A stretch of DNA of 64,000 bases from JAAEPI01 sp965212145 (GTDB lineage: Bacteria > Bacteroidota > Bacteroidia > Cytophagales > Cyclobacteriaceae): positions 868,001 to 932,000 of the forward strand of contig CBDBUY010000009.1 of assembly GCA_965212145.1 (NCBI GenBank). Direction: 5' to 3'. Positions 25,328 through 33,154 of the stretch are shown in pieces; the stretch's first letter is position 1; each line of letters opens with the position of its first letter. Under the pieces are notes generated by a model that was given only the letters and a program-made list of their open reading frames with translations, did not search any database and had not been told where the DNA came from. The position numbers were made by a program, and so were the translations under genes.

Positions 25328-26536
25328 ATGCTAGATAAAATAGAAGACGCTATTGAAGCGATCAGTAATGGGGAGATCATCATTGTGGTAGATGATGAAG
25401 ATCGTGAGAATGAGGGCGACTTCATTTGTGCGGCGGAGAAATGTACGCCAGAGGTGATCAACTTCATGTCCAAAGAAGGACGTGGTTTGATCTGTGCTGC
25501 GTTAGTTGAGCAGCGCTGCGATGAGCTGGAGTTGGAAATGATGGTAGGCAAAAACACAGCGACACATGAAACGAACTTCACCGTATCCGTCGATCTCAAG
25601 GGGCACGGCACAACCACAGGTATTTCGGCTTCTGACCGTTCAAAAACCATAATAGCCCTCGTAGATCCAAAAACCAAACCAGAGGATCTGGGGCGTCCCG
25701 GACATATTTTTCCATTAAAAGCCAAACAAGGTGGAGTGCTAAGGCGCGCTGGCCACACAGAAGCCACCATTGATTTTGCAAGACTTGCCGGGCTTGAACC
25801 AGCTGGAGCTTTGGTGGAAATATTGAAAGAGGACGGTACCATGGCGCGCCTGCCAGACTTGAGAGAGATCGCCAATAAGTTTAATTTGAAGCTTGTAGCC
25901 ATTAAGGATTTAATTTCCTATCGAATGGAGCATGAGTCATTAGTGGAGCAAGAAATAAGTGTGGACATGCCAACGGAATGGGGAGACTTTAATCTGACCG
26001 CCTTTAAGCAGATTAACACAGGAGAATCACATTTGGCTTTGACAAAAGGTCACTGGGAAGAAGGAGATCCAATTCTTGTGAGAGTGCATTCCTCATGTAT
26101 GACGGGTGATATTTTTGGTTCTTGCCGGTGTGACTGTGGCGAGCAGTTGCATGCGGCAATGAAAATGGTGGAACAAGAAGGCAAAGGAGCCGTATTGTAC
26201 ATGAATCAAGAGGGAAGAGGTATTGGTTTGTTGAATAAACTGAAGGCATACAAACTTCAGGAGGAAGGGCGCGACACGGTAGAGGCGAATACAGATCTAG
26301 GATTTAAGCCGGATGCTCGTGATTACGGAGTTGGAGCTCAGATTCTGAGAAAGCTCGGTATTTCCAAGCTCAGATTGATCACCAATAACCCGAAGAAACG
26401 AGTTGGACTGATGGGCTATGGCTTGGAAATTGTAGAGAATGTGCCCATAGAAATTGTACCTAATTCGCATAACCAAAAGTACCTTGAGACTAAGCGAGAT
26501 AAACTTGGTCATCAAATCATGAAAGTGAAAGAATGA
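25328..26536 (+). CDS. ribBA: Bifunctional 3,4-dihydroxy-2-butanone-4-phosphate synthase / GTP cyclohydrolase II
   Basis: 402 residues; two early steps of riboflavin synthesis in one chain. RibB part (1-~205): DDEDRENEGDF (metal/substrate acidic loop), HETNFTVSVDLKGHGTTTGISA, and RPGHIFPLKA. RibA part (~206-402): zinc-site CDCGEQLHA preceded by HSSCMTGDIFGSCRCDCG, then YMNQEGRGIGLLNKLKAY and NPKK. Two bases after dnaG, and overlapping the next gene by 4 bases, so co-transcribed. No FMN riboswitch is present in front of it. Confidence 0.97.
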   Translation: MLDKIEDAIEAISNGEIIIVVDDEDRENEGDFICAAEKCTPEVINFMSKEGRGLICAALVEQRCDELELEMMVGKNTATHETNFTVSVDLKGHGTTTGISASDRSKTIIALVDPKTKPEDLGRPGHIFPLKAKQGGVLRRAGHTEATIDFARLAGLEPAGALVEILKEDGTMARLPDLREIANKFNLKLVAIKDLISYRMEHESLVEQEISVDMPTEWGDFNLTAFKQINTGESHLALTKGHWEEGDPILVRVHSSCMTGDIFGSCRCDCGEQLHAAMKMVEQEGKGAVLYMNQEGRGIGLLNKLKAYKLQEEGRDTVEANTDLGFKPDARDYGVGAQILRKLGISKLRLITNNPKKRVGLMGYGLEIVENVPIEIVPNSHNQKYLETKRDKLGHQIMKVKE

Positions 26537-27135
26537 GAAGAATCGTTTTGATAGCGTGTCTGTTTATGTCTGCATGGTCGGTCCAGGGGCAGGAATTTGC
26601 TTCAGAGATATTCCATGAAGGTTTCATGGTAACGACAAATCGTGACACATTGCGCGGTGCTCTGAAATATGACATGTCAGCGAACATCGTGTACATGATC
26701 GATCAAGGCAAAATCAAAACATATTCGAGCCATAAGATATTCTACTTTGAGATTTTTGACGTCACGGCCGATAACTATCGTCAATTCTATTCGCTTCCTT
26801 ATAAAGTTGGGATTGGATATAAGATTCCTATTCTTTTTGAACTTCAATACGAGGGTCCGTATTCACTTTTGACCAGAGAGTCAATTATTCAGGAGAGCGT
26901 GCCCAGTACGTCAACATATTGGGGTGGTTCTTTTACCCGTTTAAGATTAGTGTACTCTTATTATTTTGTTGATAAACAGGGGAAAATCACCTTCTTTTCG
27001 GGACGGAAAAAGGAACTTCTGGAACTCATGAAAGACAAGGCTGCCTATGTCAAAGACTACATTAAGGAGTACAAACTTCAGGTCGATGAAATTCAAGACC
27101 TGATTCGAGTCACAGCATTTTACAATTCAATTTAA
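26533..27135 (+). CDS. Exported protein of unknown function, 200 aa
   Basis: MRRIVLIACLFMSAWSVQGQE is a signal peptide. The mature protein has a beta-rich N-terminal part (FHEGFMVTTNRDTLRGALKYDMSANIVYMIDQGKIKTYSSHKIFYFEI, ~26-75), reminiscent of Bacteroidota exported proteins that begin with a short DTLxGxI-type repeat. The C-terminal part is helical and charged (ELMKDKAAYVKDYIKEYKLQVDEIQDLI). No family assigned. Its start overlaps ribBA and its stop overlaps surE, so it is embedded in the operon. Confidence 0.78.
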   Translation: MRRIVLIACLFMSAWSVQGQEFASEIFHEGFMVTTNRDTLRGALKYDMSANIVYMIDQGKIKTYSSHKIFYFEIFDVTADNYRQFYSLPYKVGIGYKIPILFELQYEGPYSLLTRESIIQESVPSTSTYWGGSFTRLRLVYSYYFVDKQGKITFFSGRKKELLELMKDKAAYVKDYIKEYKLQVDEIQDLIRVTAFYNSI

Positions 27136-27905
27136 TGGCAAAACCACTTATTCTGGTTTCCAACGATGATGGTATTACGTCTCGTGGAATTCGAAAACTT
27201 ATTGAACTAATGAGCCAGCTCGGTGAGGTCGTGGTGGTCGCACCTGATGGTCCTCAATCTGGCATGGGGCATGCGATCACAGTCGGAGATACCTTGAGGC
27301 TTACGGAGAGTCATATATTCGAAGGTATTGAAGCTTATGAGTGCAGCGGTACACCTGCTGATTGTGTCAAGTTGGCCAAGCACCATGTGCTAAAGGATCG
27401 CAAGCCTGACTTGGTGGTTTCTGGAATAAACCACGGCAGTAATAGTAGCATAAGTGTCTTATATTCAGGAACAATGAGTGCGGCGATAGAGGGAGCGATA
27501 GAGGGGCTTCCGTCCATTGGATTTTCTCTTTGTGATTATAGTCCCAGAGCTAAAATGGATCACGTCGATGACTATATTTTGAAGATCGCGTCCGAGACTT
27601 TGAAGAAAGGAATTTCAAAAGGAATCGCCTTGAACGTAAACATTCCTCCGATTCAAAAAGAAGCAATCAAAGGAGTCAAGGTGTGTCGACAGGCCAATGC
27701 CAAATGGGACGAAGAATTTGATCAAAGACTGGATCCACATGGACGCGAGTATTTCTGGATGGTTGGGAACTTCGTGAACCATGACAAAGGTGAGGACAAT
27801 GACGAGTGGGCACTTGCCAATAATTACGTCTCCATTGTTCCTTGTCAGTTTGACTTGACGGGGCATTACGCGATCAAACAATTAAACGAGGATTGGGACA
27901 TATGA
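27135..27905 (+). CDS. surE: 5'/3'-nucleotidase SurE
   Basis: 256 residues. SurE is a survival-associated nucleoside monophosphatase. The metal-binding motif VSNDDGITSRG is at ~8-18 (paired aspartates), the conserved VVAPDGPQSGMGHAIT at ~35-50, CSGTPADCVKLA at ~70-81, and SGINHGSNSSISVLYSGTMSAAIEG at ~96-120. All family metal ligands appear intact. Coupled by 1-4-base overlaps to both neighbours. Confidence 0.96.
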   Translation: MAKPLILVSNDDGITSRGIRKLIELMSQLGEVVVVAPDGPQSGMGHAITVGDTLRLTESHIFEGIEAYECSGTPADCVKLAKHHVLKDRKPDLVVSGINHGSNSSISVLYSGTMSAAIEGAIEGLPSIGFSLCDYSPRAKMDHVDDYILKIASETLKKGISKGIALNVNIPPIQKEAIKGVKVCRQANAKWDEEFDQRLDPHGREYFWMVGNFVNHDKGEDNDEWALANNYVSIVPCQFDLTGHYAIKQLNEDWDI

Positions 27906-29497
27906 GGAAGCTAGTTAGTACGATTTTTTTGTTGATTCTCTTAAATGTGACTGGGCAGGAATTGCCACCTGAGAACTGGTTTAACCTGCACCCCGGAATC
28001 GACAGCATTCACGGAGCATCCGTTGATAGAGCCTATGAATTGCTGGAGGGTAGAAAATCAAGAACTGTGATTGTGGCTGTTATTGATTCAGGGATCGACA
28101 TTGATCACGAAGATTTGGTCGGTAAAATCTGGAAAAATTCCGATGAAGTACCAGGCAATGGTGAAGATGACGACAACAATGGGTATGTAGACGATGTAAG
28201 TGGTTGGAATTTCATTGGAGGGAAAGACGGTTCACATGTTCATTATGACACGTACGAGATCACTCGCCAATATGCTCAACTCCTACAGAAATACGAGTAT
28301 GTTACCTATGTACAGGAGGATCAGGAGGCCGAATTCGACTATTGGAAAGACATAGAGAGGAAATACAAAAACCGATCACAGAAGGCCATGCGAGAGTATG
28401 TGTTCTATCGCGATTTAAGAGATAATACGGCCCGATACGTCAAGGTGGTTAAGGAACATTTGGGAATTGAGGAGGGAGAATTGGCTTCTGATACTTTGAA
28501 GACAATTGAAACCGAAAATGAAGAAGTGACAAGAGCAGTAACGGCCCTGGACAACATTGCTCGTCTGATTGGTGGATCTACTGAATTCAATTCACTATTG
28601 AGTGAATTAGATGGAGCGGTCGAGCACTTCGAAGTTCAGGTGAAGTACGGTTACAATATCGAATACAACACGCGCGAGCTAGTGGGTGATGACTGGGGAA
28701 ATGCCGAAGAAGTTGGTTACGGAAATGCCGACGTAGAAGGTCCGTATCAAGATCACGGAACCCACGTGGCGGGCATTATTGCAGCCGATCGTGAAAATGA
28801 AATTGGGATAAAGGGAATAGCTAACGATGTGCTAATCATGCCGATTCGAGCTGTGCCCAATGGAGATGAACGGGACAAAGACGTTGCTGCTTCGATTCGT
28901 TATGCCGTGGATAATGGAGCACAGGTGATCAACATGAGTTTTGGAAAATATTTCGAAAATAGGAGGGAGGTCGTAGATAAGGCCATCCGCTATGCTGCTG
29001 AAAAGGGAGTCCTGATGATATGTAGCGCTGGGAATGAAGGGAAGGACACGGATATTGAACCAACCTATCCAACACCCATTGGACAAGATGGTAATAGAGC
29101 TACCCATTGGTTGACAATCGGTGCATCTTCCTGGAAACTCAGTGACAACTTCATCGCTGAATTTTCTAATTATGGTCAACAAAGTGTAGACATTTTTGCT
29201 CCAGGAGTTCGAATCAACTCTACCTATCCTGAAAATAAATACGAACTCAATGATGGTACAAGTATGGCTGCTCCGGTTGTTTCAGGAGTTGCGGCCCTTT
29301 TGCTTTCATACTTCCCGTATATCAGCAGCCAGAGAATTCTGGAAATCATCACGCAATCAGCCAGAAGGTACGAGGACTTGAAGGTCAAAGTGACCAGAAA
29401 AGATGAAATGCAATCCCTTTCTGATCTTTCTAGGTTTGGTGGAGTAATCGATGCTGAAAAAGCCGTGAAATTAGCCTTACAAGAATCAAAAAAATGA
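27902..29497 (+). CDS. Exported subtilisin-family (S8) serine protease with large insertion
   Basis: Start at ATG 27902, overlapping the surE stop (ATGA). About 531 residues. Signal peptide MRKLVSTIFLLILLNVTGQ, no long propeptide. Catalytic Asp D62 (VIDSGIDIDHEDL), His H285 (DHGTHVAGIIA), Ser S454 (DGTSMAAPVVSGVAALLL). There are 222 residues between Asp and His, compared with about 30-40 in subtilisin. The extra ~175 residues (about 90-265) are largely charged helix, with an acidic DNNGYVDD Ca-like loop at the beginning. The insertion might work as an internal inhibitor, membrane lid or specificity domain. Fourth gene in the run after surE. Confidence 0.92.
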   Translation: MRKLVSTIFLLILLNVTGQELPPENWFNLHPGIDSIHGASVDRAYELLEGRKSRTVIVAVIDSGIDIDHEDLVGKIWKNSDEVPGNGEDDDNNGYVDDVSGWNFIGGKDGSHVHYDTYEITRQYAQLLQKYEYVTYVQEDQEAEFDYWKDIERKYKNRSQKAMREYVFYRDLRDNTARYVKVVKEHLGIEEGELASDTLKTIETENEEVTRAVTALDNIARLIGGSTEFNSLLSELDGAVEHFEVQVKYGYNIEYNTRELVGDDWGNAEEVGYGNADVEGPYQDHGTHVAGIIAADRENEIGIKGIANDVLIMPIRAVPNGDERDKDVAASIRYAVDNGAQVINMSFGKYFENRREVVDKAIRYAAEKGVLMICSAGNEGKDTDIEPTYPTPIGQDGNRATHWLTIGASSWKLSDNFIAEFSNYGQQSVDIFAPGVRINSTYPENKYELNDGTSMAAPVVSGVAALLLSYFPYISSQRILEIITQSARRYEDLKVKVTRKDEMQSLSDLSRFGGVIDAEKAVKLALQESKK

Positions 29498-29546
29498 TTC
29501 GGAAAATCCGGCTAATGAAGTTTCTTTGAGGCCAAGTCAAAATAAT

Positions 29547-30287
29547 ATGAAAAAAGCATTCTTGGGCACGCTGATATTTGCGTCAATGATTTCTTATTCT
29601 CAGGAAATCGATTTTAGTGTTGTGTCGTTTAAAAGCTGGGGGGAACAAGAGAAAAACGGGAAATTATTTAGTCTGTTCGAGGAGAATGTTCCGACAGACG
29701 GAAAACTTGCGGCCTTGTTTTCGCAACTTTTGGACGCTGACGTTATGAACGTAAATGTTCGATCCAAGAATGGGAAAAAGACCCTTTTCGATGCGTGCCT
29801 TGAGACTGGAAGATTCGAAACAGCCAAGCTGTTAATAGAAAAGGGATATAAAATCAATCAAAGATGTTTTCAATGCAACGGTGAGACCCCACTTCTAAAA
29901 GCCATTTATGCTTCAGGAGAGATGAAAGAACCAAATGAAGAATTGAAAGAACTGATGATGCTGATGATTGAAAAGGGTGCTGATCCTGACTTAAGAGACA
30001 TGAAGGGGTATACTTCGTTGCACTGGGCCATTAAAAACAAAGATGTTATGGCATTCGAAGTGCTTATGAGCCCAAATGTCAAATTGAACGAACAACTAGC
30101 GACTTTAAAAGGAAAAGGTTATTTGAAGTTTTTTGATCAGCATTGGAACGAAGATGAGTATCGGGAAAAACTCATGGAAAAAACTGGGCTCAAATACCCA
30201 CCGACCAAGAAGGAGATCAGAGAGAAGCAGAAAGCTGCCAAAGAGAAAGCTAGAGAAGGTAAGAAGAAAAAGGACCAGTCTCCTTGA
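29547..30287 (+). CDS. Exported ankyrin-repeat protein
   Basis: Start at ATG 29547 gives MKKAFLGTLIFASMISYSQE, a signal peptide; a TTG upstream would not. About 246 residues with three or so ankyrin repeats (~60-190): KKTLFDACLETGRFETAKLLIEKGYKIN, GETPLLKAIYASGE, and KGYTSLHWAIKNKDVMAFEVLMSPNV. The C-terminal ~40 residues are Lys-rich. Ankyrin repeats mediate protein binding. Exported versions occur in Bacteroidota beside proteases or catalases. It follows the subtilase by 49 bases, and a partner role for that protease is a guess. Confidence 0.82.
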   Translation: MKKAFLGTLIFASMISYSQEIDFSVVSFKSWGEQEKNGKLFSLFEENVPTDGKLAALFSQLLDADVMNVNVRSKNGKKTLFDACLETGRFETAKLLIEKGYKINQRCFQCNGETPLLKAIYASGEMKEPNEELKELMMLMIEKGADPDLRDMKGYTSLHWAIKNKDVMAFEVLMSPNVKLNEQLATLKGKGYLKFFDQHWNEDEYREKLMEKTGLKYPPTKKEIREKQKAAKEKAREGKKKKDQSP

Positions 30288-30302
30288 GGACTGATCCTTT
30301 TT
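30267..30302. terminator. Bidirectional terminator between convergent genes
   Basis: AAAAAGGACCAGTC (30267-30280) pairs with GACTGATCCTTTTT (30289-30302) with one mismatch. A run on one side, T run on the other. The left arm lies in the end of the ankyrin gene. It serves the ankyrin gene (+) and the DUF1761 gene (-). Confidence 0.82.
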
Positions 30303-30306
30303 GATA

Positions 30307-30729
30307 TCACCACATAAATATCAGAATGGCAGCTACTAGAATCAAGGACAGCAAATGATAGGAAGTGTTGATGAAAAACAATTTCCATGACTTTTGCTCC
30401 CATGCAACCGCTCCTAGGTCCTGAGGCACAAAGAATCCGAGCCAAGTGAAGAATGCGGTGCTTAGAATCAAATTCATTTTCTCAGCATCTGGCATTACAA
30501 TCCCCCATGCAGCAATGTTGTGAGCAAGGACATATGCAAGAAGTAGATTGCCTACCACCATGATGACCATTCCCTTCATCATTGCTCCTTTATCAGGAGA
30601 GGCATTTGGGTCCATGCCCATTTCCTTTGCCCATACTTTACCGAATAGCGGAGTATACCAAAGAAAACCGAAAATAAAATTAGCGACCACTGCTACAATG
30701 ACCGCCACATAATTAATGCTAATTTCCAT
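30307..30729 (-). CDS. DUF1761 membrane protein
   Basis: 140 residues with four hydrophobic segments (~8-28, ~52-72, ~82-102, ~118-139) and the DUF1761 hallmark FGFLWYTPLFGKVWAKEMG followed by GNLLLAYVLAH and FFTWLGFFVP. The family has no known biochemical role. It is a single gene bounded by the terminator and a 71-base gap to the trans-sulfuration gene. Confidence 0.86.
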   Translation of the reverse strand: MEISINYVAVIVAVVANFIFGFLWYTPLFGKVWAKEMGMDPNASPDKGAMMKGMVIMVVGNLLLAYVLAHNIAAWGIVMPDAEKMNLILSTAFFTWLGFFVPQDLGAVAWEQKSWKLFFINTSYHLLSLILVAAILIFMW

Positions 30730-30800
30730 TTGTTAAATAGGTTGTTTGGTTAGTATACGATTGAATACAACCAATTTAGACAAAAAGAATCGTTTTTGAT

Positions 30801-31940
30801 TTAGCTGATTGCTTGATTTAGGTCGTCGATGAGGTCATCAACATCCTCAATTCCGACACTGAGGCGGATGAGTGAGTCAGACAAGCCACCCGCGATTCTC
30901 TGCTCTCGTGGAATAGCTGCATGCGTCATGGATGCAGGATGGCCGACCAGAGATTCAACCCCACCAAGCGATTCAGCTAAACTGAAGATTTTGAATTTCT
31001 TGAGAACTTCGAAAGCCTCATCCATGTCATTTCCTTTTAGGACAAAGGAAATCATCCCACCGAAACCTCTCATTTGAGACTTGGCGATTGAGTGATTCGG
31101 GTGATCAGAAAATCCAGGCCAGTATACCTTACCCACTTTTGGATGGTCGCTCAGGAATTTAGCAATTTGCTCACCATTTTGGCAGTGCCGTTCCATTCTG
31201 AGATGGAGAGTTTTGATTCCTCTTAGCACCAAAAAGCAATCATTTGGACCAGGGACAGCTCCGGAAGAATTTTGGATGAAAGCAAATTTCTCATCAAGCT
31301 CTGGATCATTGGTTCCAAGGAACCCCATGATCACGTCGGAGTGACCTGCTATATATTTAGTGACAGAATGCATGACCACATCGGCACCAAGATCTATTGG
31401 ATTCTGAAGGTACGGAGATGCGAAAGTATTGTCTACCACAAAAGTTGAACCCTGTGCTTTAGATATCTTGGAAAGATTCTCAAGGTCAATGATGTTCATC
31501 ATTGGATTAGTAGGAGTCTCAGCCCAGATAAGTTTCGTACTAGGTTTGATGGCATTCTTAACATTGTCAAGATTGCTCATATCCACGAAATCAAATTGAA
31601 GCCCAAACTCCGAAAATATTTTAGTGAATAACCTGAAGGTGCCTCCGTAAAGGTCACTTGAGCTAACGATGTGATCACCCGGTCTTAGAGTTTTGATGAC
31701 CGTTTCAGTGGCGCTCATTCCTGAAGCGAAGGCCCGCCCGAATTTGGCATTTTCCAGAGTAGCAAGATTTGCTTCTAGCGCTGATCGAGTGGGGTTTTGC
31801 GTTCGGGCATATTCAAATCCATGATGCTCGCCGGGTGCACTTTGCACATAGGTGGATGTTTGAAAAATGGGGGTCATTATCGCGCCGGTGGAGGGGTCAG
31901 GGGATATACCAGCGTGAAGGGCTTTTGTTGCGAATTTCAT
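30801..31940 (-). CDS. Cystathionine gamma-synthase/gamma-lyase-type PLP enzyme
   Basis: About 379 residues from ATG 31940 (MKFATKALHAGISPDPSTGAI), the standard N-terminus; an in-frame ATG 24 bases earlier is less typical. Motifs: FEYARTQNPTRSALE, SGMSATETVI, DNTFASPYLQNP, and the PLP-lysine site HSVTKYIAGHSDV (~195-207). The C-terminal SLAESLGGVESLVGHPASMTHA is conserved in the Cys/Met metabolism family. It interconverts homoserine esters, cystathionine and cysteine. Sequence alone does not separate synthase (metB) from lyase activity. No met genes are adjacent. Confidence 0.93.
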   Translation of the reverse strand: MKFATKALHAGISPDPSTGAIMTPIFQTSTYVQSAPGEHHGFEYARTQNPTRSALEANLATLENAKFGRAFASGMSATETVIKTLRPGDHIVSSSDLYGGTFRLFTKIFSEFGLQFDFVDMSNLDNVKNAIKPSTKLIWAETPTNPMMNIIDLENLSKISKAQGSTFVVDNTFASPYLQNPIDLGADVVMHSVTKYIAGHSDVIMGFLGTNDPELDEKFAFIQNSSGAVPGPNDCFLVLRGIKTLHLRMERHCQNGEQIAKFLSDHPKVGKVYWPGFSDHPNHSIAKSQMRGFGGMISFVLKGNDMDEAFEVLKKFKIFSLAESLGGVESLVGHPASMTHAAIPREQRIAGGLSDSLIRLSVGIEDVDDLIDDLNQAIS

Positions 31941-31989
31941 TGGCTTGTTGAGTTTAGCGCCCAAAAGTCGCAGGGATTTTAGAATTAGC

Positions 31990-31997
31990 CAAACCTA
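31990..31997 (-). promoter_or_regulatory. -7 element for the trans-sulfuration gene
   Basis: Minus-strand TAGGTTTG matches TAnnTTTG, 50 bases before the start at 31940, at the end of the upstream degenerate-receiver gene. The -33 is unclear. Confidence 0.38.
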
Positions 31998-32342
31998 TTG
32001 ATGAGAGTATTTTGGAGACTCCACAATTAAATGTCGTAATCTCTGCATCGATTCAGAGAACCTTGGGTAATTGAGTTCTGGTTTATACATGAAATCAGCA
32101 ATTCGGTCATCAAACAATAGTTGTAGGTATTTCTTATTGTTTGATATAATGATCACATAAGTATCATCTCTGTTTTCAGGTATTTCTTTGGTTGTCATCT
32201 CGGGATCTTGCAGGATGATATCAGGTTTACTGATAGAATTTGTTTCTTTTATAATAAATCCATCAGTTCGTTCCACGAAATCTCTGATTAATAAATCAAA
32301 GAAAGATTCATGGTCATATATCTCGCAAAGAATTGGTCGCAC
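31995..32342 (-). CDS. Stand-alone degenerate receiver-domain protein
   Basis: 115 residues. It lines up by eye with the receiver of the LytTR regulator encoded just upstream: DFVERTDGF / DFVEKTNFL, KPDIILQDPEM / KPEILLLDVEM, and DFMYKPELNYPRFSESMQRLRHLI / DYLVKPVDDYPRFLKALNKVRMAI. The phospho-acceptor Asp (D46) and the switch Lys are kept. However, the N-terminal acidic pair is largely lost (CEIYDHES instead of VVDDDKFQ), the region between strands 1 and 3 is shortened, and there is no output domain. It reads as a recent paralogue that became a pseudo-receiver, perhaps a phosphate sink or a competitor for the adjacent kinase. Could also be a decaying gene, but the frame is intact. Confidence 0.7.
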   Translation of the reverse strand: MRPILCEIYDHESFFDLLIRDFVERTDGFIIKETNSISKPDIILQDPEMTTKEIPENRDDTYVIIISNNKKYLQLLFDDRIADFMYKPELNYPRFSESMQRLRHLIVESPKYSHQ

Positions 32343-32455
32343 TTGTTTTTGTTATTCAATCGAGTTCAATTTATCAAACAAAAACTTGGACAAACGCAAT
32401 TTTCGTCAATGCAGAGGAATCACATGACGAACGGCATATTTATGTAGATAAAATA

Positions 32456-33154
32456 TCAAACGATTTCCAACCTTTCTAGCAGGCCTGGTCGAAGGCTTTT
32501 ACTAATTGGGATAATTTTTTCGCCCATTTGTAAGTTGGATTGATCCAGATTCTTGATCTTTTTAAGATTCACAATGAATGACCTATGAACCTTCATGAAA
32601 TGATCAGGCAGTCGTTTGGCGATCTTAGCGAGGGTGGTATGTACGACGTATTTCTTTTTTTCTGTCGTTAACTTGACATAGTCCCCATATGCCTCCACGA
32701 ATAGAAGGTAGTCAAAACGAACCCTGACCAACAGGGAATTTTCTCTAACAAAAATTGAGTCTGATGGTGCTTCTTGTCGAGTCTCTCCAATAGCCATTCG
32801 TACTTTATTTAGGGCTTTCAGAAATCTTGGATAATCATCAACCGGCTTAACAAGGTAGTCGATTATATCAAGGTCGTATGCCTCAACGGCATACTGTTCA
32901 GACCCGGTAATGACAACAGTGGCAGGAGGATTTTGCAATGATCTTAACAATTCAAATCCAGTCAAATTGGGCATTTCAACATCTAACAATAATATTTCCG
33001 GTTTTTCAATTCCAATAGAATCCAAGGCCTCAATTGGATTTGAATATGCCCCTGCTAGATTTAGGAAATTAGTTTTCTCTACGAAATCGGAAATGATCTG
33101 CAGTTGGAATTTATCGTCATCAACAACCACAGTACTCAGGCTATTTTGGTTCAT
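32456..33154 (-). CDS. LytTR-family response regulator
   Basis: 232 residues: receiver at ~8-125 (acidic pocket VVDDDKF, phospho-acceptor D58 in LLLDVEMPN, conserved Lys in YLVKPVDDYPRF) and LytTR DNA-binding domain at ~135-232 (IFVRENSLLVRVRFDYLLFVEAYGDYVKL, then HRSFIVNLKKIKNL and the terminal basic segment). LytTR proteins bind promoter direct repeats. Its start overlaps the end of the hybrid kinase gene by 14 bases, so kinase and regulator are a co-translated pair. The targets are not visible here. Confidence 0.95.
   Translation of the reverse strand: MNQNSLSTVVVDDDKFQLQIISDFVEKTNFLNLAGAYSNPIEALDSIGIEKPEILLLDVEMPNLTGFELLRSLQNPPATVVITGSEQYAVEAYDLDIIDYLVKPVDDYPRFLKALNKVRMAIGETRQEAPSDSIFVRENSLLVRVRFDYLLFVEAYGDYVKLTTEKKKYVVHTTLAKIAKRLPDHFMKVHRSFIVNLKKIKNLDQSNLQMGEKIIPISKSLRPGLLERLEIV

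Noticed and set aside
25200..25340. FMN riboswitch in front of ribBA
   Set aside because: Only 2 bases separate dnaG and ribBA and no RFN-element sequence is visible within the end of dnaG.
33141..33154. Possible frameshift between kinase and LytTR genes
   Set aside because: Both proteins have complete, well-formed ends. The 14-base overlap is ordinary translational coupling.
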